Positions 27,001 to 35,892 of a stretch of DNA of 64,000 nucleotides are shown piece after piece. Positions within the stretch are counted from its first letter, which is position 1, and each line of letters begins with the position of its first letter. Below the pieces are notes generated by a model. That model did no database searches, was not told the origin of the DNA, and saw only the letters and a program-made list of their open reading frames with translations. The position numbers and the translations under genes are program-made. The stretch covers positions 806,501-870,500 of the forward strand of contig NZ_CP040094.1 in the NCBI RefSeq assembly GCF_013343235.1, written 5' to 3'. The stretch is from Nostoc sp. TCL240-02 (lineage in GTDB: Bacteria > Cyanobacteriota > Cyanobacteriia > Cyanobacteriales > Nostocaceae).

Positions 27001-27170
27001 TGAACTTCCTGAGTTGAAGAGTGAGTTACCCGCACTTCCACATCTGTATTCGAAAGGCTAGAACGAGCCAAAACTCTATACTGCCCTTCCAAAATTTCTA
27101 AATTTGGCGATTCTAGGATATGCCACGAGCGAGCGCCTTGTTTCTGTATCAGAAATTGCCAGTGTTCCAT
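24072..27170 (-). CDS. Large acidic repeat-containing cyanobacterial protein
   Basis: The 1032-aa product is not a recognised enzyme. The first 110 residues form a beta-rich domain (EHWQFLIQKQG start; LMAVIPFTYFDAGVWELRCSG; WQYSVQIKVL). Residues about 135-320 hold five tandem copies of an acidic unit beginning ENLDTAPEEPAITLDEAIAV, alternating 33 and 40 residues. Two beta-rich segments follow (LLLTLDRDSYIARWGQALTI; LELGIELRSPLE), a 16-residue tandem pair (AQFQEESVAEVEAQPN) near residue 700, and a C-terminal beta domain (LIIVRVVLPEVPPQVVVKLWVED). Seven or more beta-sandwich-like segments with disordered acidic linkers suggest a scaffold or surface protein. No signal peptide is visible. Confidence 0.75.
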   Translation of the reverse strand: MEHWQFLIQKQGARSWHILESPNLEILEGQYRVLARSSLSNTDVEVRVTHSSTQEVQPTRRIFKRSRRTNSEGLMAVIPFTYFDAGVWELRCSGDLMSDLLGKPWQYSVQIKVLSEEEEAEQRKNLESNLLNQADTVSENLDTAPEEPAITLNKAIAVSAELEITTVVPDKENLDTAPEEPAITLDEAIAVSAELEIATDSNPVTTVVPDEENLDTAPEEPAITLDEAIAVSAELEIATVVPDEENLDTAPEEPAITLDEAIAVSAELEIATDSNPVTTVVPDEENLDTAPEEPAITLDEAIAISAELEIATVVPDEAEKDIVIDDPVSPVWLKGETAEQILQNLIDLALPDSELLLNDEEVTDSPAAEPPLLLTLDRDSYIARWGQALTINGRIELKDKTNLEQGETLSPKSLQALELGIELRSPLESEILTQIRHLPDQELPFTINTSIDIPADFESKLILADISLYGRYADVDEIIRLASQSFTITADVTELLAITAAAKPSTSLNDPIAPSDSPDASTEPETAVRIDLKLFNLVKISKTDQSQILNPSPNTALPPQINLQVLRETTLRKSKNSGNSPQLPKLPPLQIDANPHTDVIAESPTQEELLEKDTTIAAINLEQLVIKQRRMSILDTTFPYLRRVQALPGDAEEEVKNNVPPDTLEGEAAEEFPQLDAIVAEDENIPELVLDDAQFQEESVAEVEAQPNAQFQEESVAEVEAQPNAQFITTGNLYSSPLLRKWMQSQGYSLPESINELESQNYDRNVPDQQTQLFLSAGTPDVDVNLPLSLDDATETWKESQESVFDLENFGEDSDTANEADLETVEDPVVEKVSEPTLSMALVRQLPPPPPPIKVNIASAWLAQEIVVDDTDVDDTDSEVETDTTNNYLLEEDKQPLLGLSPSLSISAGAIEPLPIPQLHVPEGELIADKLIIVRVVLPEVPPQVVVKLWVEDYQTRWLLDGPHLLTNLLPSVLGGLEVMTQLKIPFGCLEIRIEAIALDLTTQQESHKVTTVRTVIPPDLPNLQLDELLGM
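26222..26760. repeat. Tandem 99/120-bp repeats inside the acidic protein gene
   Basis: Five units alternate short and long, so the real period is a 219-bp pair duplicated. Nearly every unit carries a GCGATCGC octamer at the same place, showing that HIP1 sites were copied with the repeat. Confidence 0.85.
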
Positions 27171-27730
27171 TGTGAGTGATGCCCAGACCGACGAGCCTCT
27201 GAGTAATATTGTGTATTAACTTGCTTGCAAGTTTACCCCAGTATTTTGTAAATGTACCCCTTAAATAGCTATCTAGTTAACTCCGTTTTACCGGAAAATT
27301 CAATGGATCGTCGTGTTGCTTGTGTGTAAAGCTTTTGTTGTTTCCTGAATATTAACTTTGGCACTCTCCACCGCTAAATTAACAGGAATACAATGGACAC
27401 CGTTGGCTGTCTATGATCAAAATTAATAGGAATATTTTTGTATCATTTTTTACTATAAATGTCAAATTTGCAATAGACACAACATACAATAAAAATTAAG
27501 ATTCACTTGACAATTGTTCTTGAATTGTGGTTTTCCACTTTTTTGCTACAAAAAGGAAGGTAGGATGTGGCTCTTAAGTGTGATTTGCGATCGCCCCGGC
27601 AGATGCAAAGCGTCATCGCAAATCCACAGTTAATCGCGTAGCACGCGCCCAACTTACCTGAAGCGGTTCAAAGAAGTATCCTCACCTGAGTGAAATGTAG
27701 GTGACAATAAGGATTTACAGGAGGGATTCG
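27171..27730. other. Gene-free spacer
   Basis: About 560 bp between divergent genes. I see one HIP1-like GCGATCGC near 27587 and a GC-rich patch (27585-27670) with no convincing frame, RNA gene or operator. It should hold promoters for both flanking genes. Confidence 0.5.
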
Positions 27731-27928
27731 ATGCTAGTCATTTTAATGGACGAGCAAATCCTTGCCCCTGAGCAAGTTTGCCAGTCTTGTTTACTCGCTG
27801 ACAGGAGCGGTCAACCCCGTTGGCGTGGAGGTGAACTACGCTGTGGTCAAGCCATTCGCAAACTTACTCAACAGCAGCCAGACCAGTATGAGTGTATGAT
27901 GGGCTTTCGCATTGCCCATATAGAATAG
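27731..27928 (+). CDS. Small conserved cyanobacterial cysteine-containing protein
   Basis: The 65-aa product begins MLVILMDEQILAPEQVCQ and carries four Cys (CQSCLLAD, RCGQA, YECMMGF) that could bind metal. ATG 27731 is preferred over the upstream frame because AGGAGG lies six bases before it. The following gene, tic20, is on the same strand 81 bp away. Function unknown; such a short gene is conserved in cyanobacteria to my recollection. Confidence 0.7.
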   Translation: MLVILMDEQILAPEQVCQSCLLADRSGQPRWRGGELRCGQAIRKLTQQQPDQYECMMGFRIAHIE

Positions 27929-28009
27929 TTTAATTTACCAGCAAGACCAAGTAACTGCGTTATCCTAAGCTCAAGTAACTATATAAATTTAACCACAGGA
28001 GAACGCATA

Positions 28010-28486
28010 ATGTCTTGGCGCGGGTCTACAACAGTTTCAGATAGAATTTTTGCTTGTTTGCCTTATTTGCTTCCTCTGATTGAGGTTTTTGTATTTGGTA
28101 GATATTTGCTATCAGATTTTCCACCGCTACAACTACTGTTTCTGCCGCTTCTGCCATTGTTGAGAATTTACTACGGCGTGCGTTATGCAGGAATGATTAT
28201 TTTCTTTGCTTTATTTTTGCTGGTAGTCAGAAACGAAAAAATTAGTCACTTTATTCGTTTCAACACCATGCAAGCAATCCTTTTGGACATCATTATCTTT
28301 TTGTTTAACATTCTCACTGATGTTGTGGGACTAGTTCCCGTTGGTGGTTTTGCAATCCAAACTCTATCCACAACCATTTTTATTGGCATAGTGGGAGCAG
28401 TTGCATATTCAGTAATCCAGTCTGTAAGCGGACGTTATGCAGAAATACCAGCGATTTCCGATGCAGTGTATATGCAAGTGCGCTAG
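28010..28486 (+). CDS. Tic20/Ycf60 family membrane protein
   Basis: The 158-aa product has four hydrophobic helices and matches the Tic20 family, known in plastids as a protein-import channel component; the cyanobacterial role is unknown. Typical segments are TTVSDRIFACLPYLLPLIE near the start and ISHFIRFNTMQAILLDI in the middle. An AGGAGA ribosome site precedes the ATG. Confidence 0.88.
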   Translation: MSWRGSTTVSDRIFACLPYLLPLIEVFVFGRYLLSDFPPLQLLFLPLLPLLRIYYGVRYAGMIIFFALFLLVVRNEKISHFIRFNTMQAILLDIIIFLFNILTDVVGLVPVGGFAIQTLSTTIFIGIVGAVAYSVIQSVSGRYAEIPAISDAVYMQVR

Positions 28487-28489
28487 TTG

Positions 28490-29263
28490 TTAACGAGCCA
28501 CTACGGTGTTTTCCAGGCGACCAATACCTTCAATTTCGACACGCACGCGATCGCCTGGATGTAATTGACTTACACCCTCTGGTGTACCTGTCAGTATCAA
28601 ATCACCGGGTAGTAGCGTCATCACCTGGCTAATGTAGGAAACTAAAACATCAGGGGAAAATACCATCTGATCGATACAGGCAGATTGAACTGGGTTAACA
28701 TCGTCATTCACAAAAGTCTGCAATCTCGCTCCTGGATTTAACTCCCGCACAATCCAAGGGCCCAAAGGACAGAAAGTATCAAAACCTTTAGCTCGCGTCC
28801 ATTGAGCATCCAGTTTTTGTAAATCCCGCGCTGTTACGTCATTGGCGATGGTGTAGCCCCAAATTTTTGTTTGGGCTACCTCTGGTGTACATTCAAAAGC
28901 GTAATCGCCAATCACTAATGCTAACTCTCCTTCGTAGTCAACTCTTTGTGACTGGGGAGGGTACTTAATTTCTCTCTCAGATGGAATGATAGTCGTGGGT
29001 GGCTTGAGAAAAATTAGCGGTTCAGAAGGTACTGGAGTTCCCATTTCGGCTGCATGTTCTGCATAATTCTTACCCACCGCCACAATTTTTGAGGGAGCAC
29101 AAGGAGCCAGAATTTGATAATTTTCTGGTGTCAAAGTTAAATCAGTTGGTTGTCCTTGTAACCAGGGCGGAGCATCTAGCACCTGCACATTGAGGGATAG
29201 TTGTAATATCCCATAGTAAATCTGTCCTTCTTGATTTTGAATTCGCACGTAGCGCTGTGCCAT
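28490..29263 (-). CDS. Fumarylacetoacetate hydrolase family protein
   Basis: The 257-aa product belongs to the FAH superfamily, which hydrolyses or decarboxylates beta-diketo acids with a Mg2+ ion. Seen are KIVAVGKNYAEHAAEMG, the metal-binding Glu pair and Asp in DYEGELALVIG and ANDVTARDLQ, WTRAKGFDTFCPLGPW and LILTGTPEGVSQLHPGD. Close relatives act as acylpyruvases or oxaloacetate decarboxylases, so the exact substrate is open. Convergent with tic20, with 3 bp between stops. Confidence 0.88.
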   Translation of the reverse strand: MAQRYVRIQNQEGQIYYGILQLSLNVQVLDAPPWLQGQPTDLTLTPENYQILAPCAPSKIVAVGKNYAEHAAEMGTPVPSEPLIFLKPPTTIIPSEREIKYPPQSQRVDYEGELALVIGDYAFECTPEVAQTKIWGYTIANDVTARDLQKLDAQWTRAKGFDTFCPLGPWIVRELNPGARLQTFVNDDVNPVQSACIDQMVFSPDVLVSYISQVMTLLPGDLILTGTPEGVSQLHPGDRVRVEIEGIGRLENTVVAR

Positions 29264-29637
29264 AACCTTGATGAATATCCTTTTATCTACGATTAGAAAC
29301 TTAGAGCGGGTAGCAATTCTCAGTTAGCTTTTTAGCAAACCGATTTAGCGTTGAGCCTGAAAGCCGCTATAGAAGATGTCCTTAGAGAAACATACGTTAG
29401 TCTCCTCACTCCCCTTGCAGGTCAGTAAGAGGCTCTGGAAATAGCCTTACGACCTAGTTTTCATTAGGAACATCCGAAAAATACAAACTTTGGCGATTTG
29501 GCTAATGATTCAAATTGAAAACTGGTAAGATTATAGTTCCTTGTTGCTTCCGATGTTGATTAATACTAGTATTTTAAATTTAAATCAAGTATAAATTAAT
29601 GTCAGCAACCTTTTTGTCCATAAGGAAACTGGAAAAT
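29264..29637. other. Spacer upstream of rpsF
   Basis: 374 bp without a gene; contains the divergent promoters. The segment 29380-29480 (AGTCTCC...AGGCTC...) has some secondary-structure potential but matches no RNA family I can name. Confidence 0.4.
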
Positions 29638-29988
29638 ATGACTACAAATTACGAAACAATGTACATCCTCCGTCCCGACCTAGGAGACGAACAGGCAGAG
29701 CAAGCAATTACTAAATATCAGAATTTGCTTCGTGACCAAGGCGCTGAGGATATCCAAATTCAAAATCGTGGTAAGCGTCGTCTAGCTTATGAAATCAAAA
29801 AACACCGCGATGGGATCTATATCCAGTTAAACTACACTGCGCCTGCAACTGCGATCGCTCCTTTTGAACGCGCTATGCGCTTGAGTGAAGAAGTGATTCG
29901 CTATTTGACAATTAAGCAGGATATCGCAGAGGAAAAACCCCCTAAAGAGGAAAAGGAAAAGCCCACTAAAGTCGCTGCAACGGTCTAA
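29638..29988 (+). CDS. rpsF: 30S ribosomal protein S6
   Basis: The 116-aa product matches bS6: [18 protein letters not shown], the RNA-contact segment [20 protein letters not shown], and an acidic Lys/Glu-rich tail common in cyanobacteria. ATG 29638 is chosen, since the frame's earlier ATG at 29599 adds 13 residues outside the family and AAGGAAA lies ahead of 29638. Confidence 0.94.
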
Positions 29989-29989
29989 G

Positions 29990-30078
29990 TAGGGAGCAGG
30001 GAGCAAGGGGAGTAGGGGGAGCAGGGGAAGCGATTATTCACCAAATTCCCAATTCCCAATCCCCAATTCCCATTCAGT
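29990..30078. repeat. G-rich and CAATTCCC short repeats after rpsF
   Basis: GGGAGCA units followed by CCCAATT units, the same two-part structure as at 1985-2100. Confidence 0.7.
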
Positions 30079-30207
30079 AAAATTTTGTCTTCTTCTTTTT
30101 TCGTAACTTAATTGGGAATGCTAAATTAACAAATACTTGCCAAAGGTAGTACTCCCGCAGTTATACCTAAGAGTGGACAAGATTCTGAATGGGAGCTGTA
30201 AGCTACT

Positions 30208-30768
30208 GTGAGCCAATCTGATACACCAAATATTCAAGTTCTCTCTACGGAAGTTTCGCAGCTACGCCAAGAGTTGCAACTCCGCGATCAATTAGTGCAA
30301 CAACTATCTCAAGAACTCTTCCGGCTAGTAAAGGGTAATACTAGTTTTATGCCCCAGCAGCCGGATATTGAGCGCGATCTGAGCCAGTTACAAGCATTGC
30401 AAGAACAACTCCAAGCTGTTGAGCAGCAAGTGGCGTTCTACCAAGAGCAAATTACAACTCGTGACTCCGAAATTTATCAATTGCGACAGTCAGTCCAAGA
30501 ACTTACAGATCGCACTCGGATGTTAGAGCAAGTAGTACAAGAGTTGCCTCAAATTTACCGTCGAAAGTTTGAGGAGCGGATGACACCAGTGAGAGAAAAG
30601 GTAGCAATGCTACAACGGGAAAATCGCAAACTGCAAGCAGAACTGCAAAGTGTGAGTTACCGGTTAGCACTCAAAACTCGCAATGCTAGTCACAGTGGAA
30701 TTGATTTGCCAAATTTTCCCCGCCCAGCGTCCGAACAAACTAATCTTTCAACTCCCCAGAATGCCTAA
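30208..30768 (+). CDS. Coiled-coil hypothetical protein
   Basis: The 186-aa product starts at GTG 30208. It is Gln- and Glu-rich with heptad spacing over almost its whole length (about residues 10-155), and has no membrane segment or signal peptide. It ends in a Pro/Ser-rich tail. The pattern predicts a long dimeric coiled coil. I do not recognise its family beyond conservation in filamentous cyanobacteria. It follows rpsF at 219 bp and is convergent with the STAS gene. Confidence 0.7.
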   Translation: MSQSDTPNIQVLSTEVSQLRQELQLRDQLVQQLSQELFRLVKGNTSFMPQQPDIERDLSQLQALQEQLQAVEQQVAFYQEQITTRDSEIYQLRQSVQELTDRTRMLEQVVQELPQIYRRKFEERMTPVREKVAMLQRENRKLQAELQSVSYRLALKTRNASHSGIDLPNFPRPASEQTNLSTPQNA

Positions 30769-31234
30769 AGTTACCATTATGGTGGAATCGAAGAGGTAAG
30801 AAATTGTCATAGCAAAGCATCTTGGAGACATCCAGGTAATACATTTAAGGTAAAAATCACTATAGAGTTAGAAATAACGCAAAGGCTAATATTCTAACCT
30901 TTCTTACCTCTTGCTTCCTTGTGTTAGTTGCGTCGGATGTTGAGCAACTAGTTTTGAATAATTTAATGGTGCTAGGGAAGAATCCAAAGAATTGCATTTT
31001 CTTTGACTGATTTTGGTAATTTTCCGCTTTTATATGTCGTTAAGACCACCTAGATCAAAGGCATGAGTTTTCCTTAACATTTCATTATCTAGATAATATA
31101 AAAAATCAGCCTGCTAGCACCAGACTGTTATCTTTGACGATGTGAGAATATTTGGGGAAATGTGAAAAAATGCAAATATGGCTTGACTCTAGCATCCATC
31201 TATAGGTAGATTTATATAGCCTGCTAGCACCAGA
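30769..31234. other. Spacer with a copied STAS-gene end
   Basis: 466 bp without a gene. The notable element is the 19-bp word AGCCTGCTAGCACCAGACT at 31108-31126, repeated exactly at 31218-31236 where it overlaps the stop of the STAS gene; both copies are followed by ATCTTTG. Confidence 0.6.
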
Positions 31235-31567
31235 CTATATATCTTTGCCAGTAAAAATGTCTTTGTAAGTGGGAAAAATTTCAAACACTGTATCTAGCTG
31301 GGTAAGTTCCAAAATTAGCCGTACAGGAGCTTGCACGTTGCATAGAACTAAACGGCAACCGCTCTGACGTGCAGCTTTCAACCCTTTGACTAAAGGGACT
31401 AACCCAGAACTGTCCATAAAATTAACTTTTGCTAAGTCAATAATCCAGAGTTGATGAGCTTGAGGCACTACTCCAGCCATCTGTTCACTCAAAGCCTTTC
31501 CGCCTTCTAAATCTATGCTTCCTTGGGGTTTAAACAAAATAACTTGAAGTTCTTGTGTGAGAATCAT
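31235..31567 (-). CDS. STAS-domain protein (anti-sigma factor antagonist type)
   Basis: The 110-aa product is a single STAS domain: VILFKPQGSIDLEGG at the start, LWIIDLAKVNFMDSSGLVPLVKGLKAAR with the phosphorylatable Ser in the DSSGL motif, and LVLCNVQAPVRLILELTQLD. Such proteins switch partner anti-sigma kinases by phosphorylation. ATG 31567 is chosen as the normal family start; an upstream ATG would add 25 residues with no family match. No kinase partner is nearby. Confidence 0.85.
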   Translation of the reverse strand: MILTQELQVILFKPQGSIDLEGGKALSEQMAGVVPQAHQLWIIDLAKVNFMDSSGLVPLVKGLKAARQSGCRLVLCNVQAPVRLILELTQLDTVFEIFPTYKDIFTGKDI

Positions 31568-32056
31568 AAATTCAACAGGGTAATTGAACACTTGACTAAA
31601 AATCGAAAAATGACACAAATACCTCTTCTCTTTCAAAGGCAAAATAACTGTTTTCCCCAGATATTTAGGGGATTGCAGCCTTGCAATTGAAAGTAATTAT
31701 TTCAGTATTCATGTCGTATAATTTGTGATAACTTTCATAAGTATATGCATAAGTACTTCATAATTTCGGTATCAATCGTATCTTTTACGAAATTTTTATA
31801 ATTTAACCAGAGATATATAAATTTTTTGTAATTTCTTTTTATTTATTTTTAAATAAAATTAGCTTGTGCTAGGAAATGCTAAGATTTATACAGTTAATAC
31901 TCAAAAATTAATAGTTTCCATAGGATTATAGAACTATGGATTACTCAGAATTAAACTAATGACCGAATAAGTCAATGTAGCGGTTTGATTGACACCCCGC
32001 CCAAAAACAAGCAAAGATATAGTAAAAGTAAAAATTTGTAAAGACGGCGGTGCGGA
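31568..32056. other. AT-rich gene-free spacer
   Basis: Nearly 490 bp, very AT-rich between 31680 and 31900, with no frame or RNA gene recognised. It contains promoters for the divergent STAS and DedA genes. Confidence 0.45.
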
Positions 32057-32689
32057 ATGTCTTTAGAGCTGATTTCACTAGAAAATATCCAGGAATTGGC
32101 CCATAATTACGGCTATTGGGCAATTTTTTTGGGAATTTTGCTAGAAAATTTAGGCATTCCCCTTCCTGGTGAAACCGTGACCCTTGTGGGCGGGTTTTTA
32201 GCTGGCAGCGATGAACTAAATTACTGGCTGGTTCTCGGTGACGCAATTATGGGTGCGGTAATTGGCGGCACTTGTGGCTATTGGATTGGTAGAGTTAGCG
32301 GTTGGCCTTTTCTGGTAAAAGTTGGTAGCATATTTCGGATTTCTGAAGTGCGGTTGCTGACTATTAAAGATCAATTCAGTCAAAACTCTGCTAAAGCTGT
32401 ATTTTTCGGACGTTTTTTAGCATTATTGCGAGTTTTTGCGGCACCACTAGCTGGGATAGCCGAAATGCCTTTTGGAAGATTCTTTTTATACAATTTTTTA
32501 GGAGCAGTTGCTTGGGCTAGTTTGATGGTGACATTAGCTTTTTTTGCTGGCAAAATTGTCTCTTTAGAACAATTGGTTGCTTGGGTAGGTCAATTTGCGA
32601 TCGCAGCTTTACTAATCATCACTGCCTTAATTTTTGTACCTTTGTGGTTAGAGTCTCGCCAAGTTAAAGAAGCGAGTAGTGAAGAGTAA
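32057..32689 (+). CDS. DedA family membrane protein
   Basis: The 210-aa product has the DedA/SNARE-associated signatures: GILLENLGIPLPGETVTLVGG, the GGTCGYWIGRVSG loop, and FFGRFLALLRVFAAPLAGIAEMPFGRF. Four or five membrane helices are predicted. Members support envelope homeostasis and are thought to move lipid carriers (undecaprenyl phosphate or phosphatidylethanolamine) across the membrane. Normal length; stand-alone gene convergent with argG. Confidence 0.88.
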   Translation: MSLELISLENIQELAHNYGYWAIFLGILLENLGIPLPGETVTLVGGFLAGSDELNYWLVLGDAIMGAVIGGTCGYWIGRVSGWPFLVKVGSIFRISEVRLLTIKDQFSQNSAKAVFFGRFLALLRVFAAPLAGIAEMPFGRFFLYNFLGAVAWASLMVTLAFFAGKIVSLEQLVAWVGQFAIAALLIITALIFVPLWLESRQVKEASSEE

Positions 32690-32818
32690 AAGTGAGGAGT
32701 TAGGAGTAAAGTAAAAAGTTATTTTTTGAATTTTTACTTTTGTATTTTGCATTTTAACTCCTAACTCTGGCGATTTTAGATTTCTCCTTCAATCCAAAAT
32801 CTAAAATTGAATTGACTC

Positions 32819-34021
32819 TTAACTTTTTATTTGCCGCGACCAAATGCGAGTTGGTAGTCCCCAAACATAGATAAAACCTTCAGCAGCTTTATGGTCAAAT
32901 TGGTCATCGGCTCCGTAGGTTGCCAAATCAGGAGTATAGAGGGAATTATCGCTCGAACGACCAACTATCGTGGAGTTACCCTTGAATAACTTCACTCGCA
33001 CAGTTCCAGAGACTCGCTCTTGTGTCTTTTGAATAAAGGCATCTAGTGCAACTTTGAGTGGACTGTACCATAAACCGTTGTAAACGATTTGGCTATAAGT
33101 TTCTTCAATGCCACGCTTGTAATGGGTGACATCTGCCGTTAAAGTCAAGCTTTCTAAATCTCTATGTGCCTGAATTAGCACTAACATCGCGGGTGATTCG
33201 TAGATTTCCCGCGATTTGATGCCAACCAGACGGTTTTCAATCATATCTATCCGTCCAACGCCGTGATTTCCTACAAGCCGATTGAGTTCTTCAATTAGTT
33301 CAACTGGCTGTTTAGCTATGCCGTTGATGGTTGTGGGAATACCACCGTGGAAACCAATTTCGATGTACTCTGGCTGGTTGGGAGTGTCAGCGATCGCTTT
33401 GGTCATCTCATAAATTTCTTCTGGTGGCTCAAATGACGGATCTTCGAGACTACCCGCTTCAATGCTACGACCGAGCAAATTTTTGTCAATGCTGTAGGGA
33501 GAAGATTTTTTGACTGGTGAGGGGATACCAAACTTCTCACCATAAGCGATGGTTTCCTCACGGCTCATACCCCATTCTCTGGCTGGTGCGAGGATTTTTA
33601 GGTTGGGGTTCAGCGCGGTTACAGAGACATCAAAGCGAACCTGATCGTTACCTTTGCCGGTGCAACCGTGAGCGATCGCATCAGCACCATATTTTTCAGC
33701 CGTTTCTACTAATATCTTAGCGATCAGTGGGCGGGCAAGAGCAGTTCCTAGAGGATAACGATTTTCATAAAGTGCGTTGGCTTGAATCGCTCCAAAAGCG
33801 TAATCTTTAACGAAGCTGTCTTTGATATCTGCCACGAGTGATTCACTTGCACCCGATTTCAGAGCTTTTTCTCGAATTGGCTCTAATTCATCTCCCTGAC
33901 CTAAATCTGCTGCTAGGGTAATCACCTCTTCTACACCCCACTCCTGTTTGAGGTAAGGGATGCAAACGGAAGTATCCACTCCACCAGAATATGCCAGGAC
34001 AACTTTTTTGGCGCGACCCAT
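32819..34021 (-). CDS. argG: Argininosuccinate synthase
   Basis: ArgG joins citrulline and aspartate using ATP, the penultimate step of arginine synthesis. In heterocystous cyanobacteria, arginine also feeds cyanophycin. The 400-aa product has the N-type ATP loop [43 protein letters not shown] and [14 protein letters not shown]. Start 34021 ([14 protein letters not shown]) matches the family length and has GTGGAG upstream; an in-frame ATG at 34057 would add 12 residues and lacks a clear ribosome site. Confidence 0.95.
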   Translation of the reverse strand: MGRAKKVVLAYSGGVDTSVCIPYLKQEWGVEEVITLAADLGQGDELEPIREKALKSGASESLVADIKDSFVKDYAFGAIQANALYENRYPLGTALARPLIAKILVETAEKYGADAIAHGCTGKGNDQVRFDVSVTALNPNLKILAPAREWGMSREETIAYGEKFGIPSPVKKSSPYSIDKNLLGRSIEAGSLEDPSFEPPEEIYEMTKAIADTPNQPEYIEIGFHGGIPTTINGIAKQPVELIEELNRLVGNHGVGRIDMIENRLVGIKSREIYESPAMLVLIQAHRDLESLTLTADVTHYKRGIEETYSQIVYNGLWYSPLKVALDAFIQKTQERVSGTVRVKLFKGNSTIVGRSSDNSLYTPDLATYGADDQFDHKAAEGFIYVWGLPTRIWSRQIKS

Positions 34022-34464
34022 TAATTTCTCCACGTAGGACAACAAAGAATGAGTCATTATTATATCGAAACTAATCCATATATATTTTATTCATGCAACA
34101 ACCTATAGAAGGATTTAGAAGTTAGGAGTCAGAATTACGATTTACTCTCCTGGAAGTTTACTTATAAAGCGATCGCTTGAATATAAATATTTTTAAGCCA
34201 GTTTTGAACGTCTCAATATTTTTAATGAGATTAATGGAAAATATTTTTTGTTTTCAAGAAATGTTGATAATCAGCTTCAAATATCAACCTAGCTTGCTGT
34301 AAATATGGAATAAGTTTATACAGATTTTATATATAGTTGACAAACTTGAAGATTTAACCACGATCATCTTTTGTTTATTATTTCTTAACCTATATACATA
34401 GGTTGAAATTTTATTTAAGTGAAATTACAGAATTATTCATTTTTTAGCTTCGGAGCATTGTCTG
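34022..34464. other. Divergent spacer argG / PEP-CTERM gene
   Basis: AT-rich, 443 bp, one GCGATCGC octamer near 34171. No gene or RNA seen. Confidence 0.45.
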
Positions 34465-34711
34465 ATGAAATTAGCTAAAGATATTAGCATTGCTGCTTTT
34501 GCTGTTGCTATCTCGGTTGCTACTATTGCTAAACCGACGCAAGCTGCCTTGGTTAATTATGGTTTTACCGTGAATGCGACATCGGGCGATAATCCCGGTC
34601 AATATTTCGGTTCTTTTCAATATGATGACTCGACCTTAACCAGCATAGGTGAGGAAACTCTAGGCGTTAGCAATGGATTATCTATTGCCTTTGACTACTT
34701 GGATACTCAAT

Positions 34712-35892
34712 CAGAAGTGTTGAATGTTAAGAAAAATCCGATAAAAATAGCCCAAAATATGGTAGTTTTGGGCTAAGGCTTAAAATATATTAGTTTGATT
34801 GTGATTATAAATTCATTTCCCAAAATTGTCAAAGATATACTGAAAAGCCTGCCAAAAAACGATTATCCAGTATTGAACAGTCGTCTGTTTTTTGAGTGCT
34901 GGCTATCCTATGCCCTGGATAACAGCTTAACAAGTATGCGAGATTTGTTTAACAGATTAAATAACAATTGTTTTGAGGTAGATATTTCTACTTTCTCTAA
35001 AGCAAATTTACATCGAAGCCAAAAACCTTTTCAAGAGATTTACCAAAAATTAAATGAATTAGTACAGAAGAAAGTTCAAAAAAAGTTACACAATAAATAT
35101 GCAATTTGTCCAATAGATTCAACAATTATTACTCTCACAAGTAAATTGTTATGGGTACTAGGTCATCATCAAGTCAAGCTGTTTAGTTCCTTAAATCTCT
35201 CCACAGGAAGCCCAGAAGATAACTTCATCAATTTTGGACATGACCATGATTATAAATTTGGTTCCAAAATGATGTCTAGTCTCCCAATAAATGCTGTTGG
35301 AGTAATGGATAGGGGTTTTGCTGGATTAAAATTTATCCAAGAATTAGTACAAGAAAACAAATATTTTGTTTTGCGGATAAAAAACAATTGGAAACTAGAA
35401 TTTGATGGCTCAAATGGATTGGTCAAAGTTGGTGCATCTGATGATGCTCAAGCTTATAGAGTAATTAATTTCTGTGATTTAGAGACAAAAACCGAGTTTC
35501 GCTTAGTGACTAATTTACCAGAGTCGGGAGATGCAGCTGTTCATGATGATGAAATTAGGGATATTTATCGATTACGTTGGGGAGTTGAATTGTTGTGGAA
35601 GTTTTTAAAGATGCACTTAAAACTTGACAAACTCATTACCAAAAACGTCAATGGTATTACCATACAAATTTACGTGAGCTTGATAGCCTATCTGATTTTA
35701 CAGCTTTTATCTATTCCCGAACAATGGGGACATACACTATTAGATAAATTCCGCTATCTTCAATCTTGTATGTGTCAGAAAATCAGCTATGTTCATTGGT
35801 TTGAGGAGATGATGTTTTGCTGACTAATTTAAGCTTTTGAGACTTAGTGTAACTAATAATGTAAAGTTTTGTATCAGCATTCAACATTTCTG
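34712..35892 (+). mobile_element. IS4-family insertion sequence, 1181 bp
   Basis: Ends are inverted repeats: CAGAAGTGTTGAATGTT on the left and CAGAAATGTTGAATGCT read inward from the right (two mismatches in 17). It is flanked by a 9-bp duplication. A 10-bp stem (TAGCCCAAAA / TTTTGGGCTA) at 34748-34775, just inside the left end, may shield the transposase from outside transcription. The intact transposase suggests the element is still active. Confidence 0.9.
34795..35823 (+). CDS. IS4-family transposase
   Basis: The 342-aa product is a DDE transposase starting at a GTG codon after the left-end hairpin (34795). Asp candidates sit in CPIDSTIITL and AVGVMDRGF. The IS4 signature Y-x2-R-x3-E-x6-K is exact in YRLRWGVELLWKFLK, which carries the catalytic Glu. 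It fills most of the element and shows no frameshift. Confidence 0.9.
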   Translation: MIVIINSFPKIVKDILKSLPKNDYPVLNSRLFFECWLSYALDNSLTSMRDLFNRLNNNCFEVDISTFSKANLHRSQKPFQEIYQKLNELVQKKVQKKLHNKYAICPIDSTIITLTSKLLWVLGHHQVKLFSSLNLSTGSPEDNFINFGHDHDYKFGSKMMSSLPINAVGVMDRGFAGLKFIQELVQENKYFVLRIKNNWKLEFDGSNGLVKVGASDDAQAYRVINFCDLETKTEFRLVTNLPESGDAAVHDDEIRDIYRLRWGVELLWKFLKMHLKLDKLITKNVNGITIQIYVSLIAYLILQLLSIPEQWGHTLLDKFRYLQSCMCQKISYVHWFEEMMFC

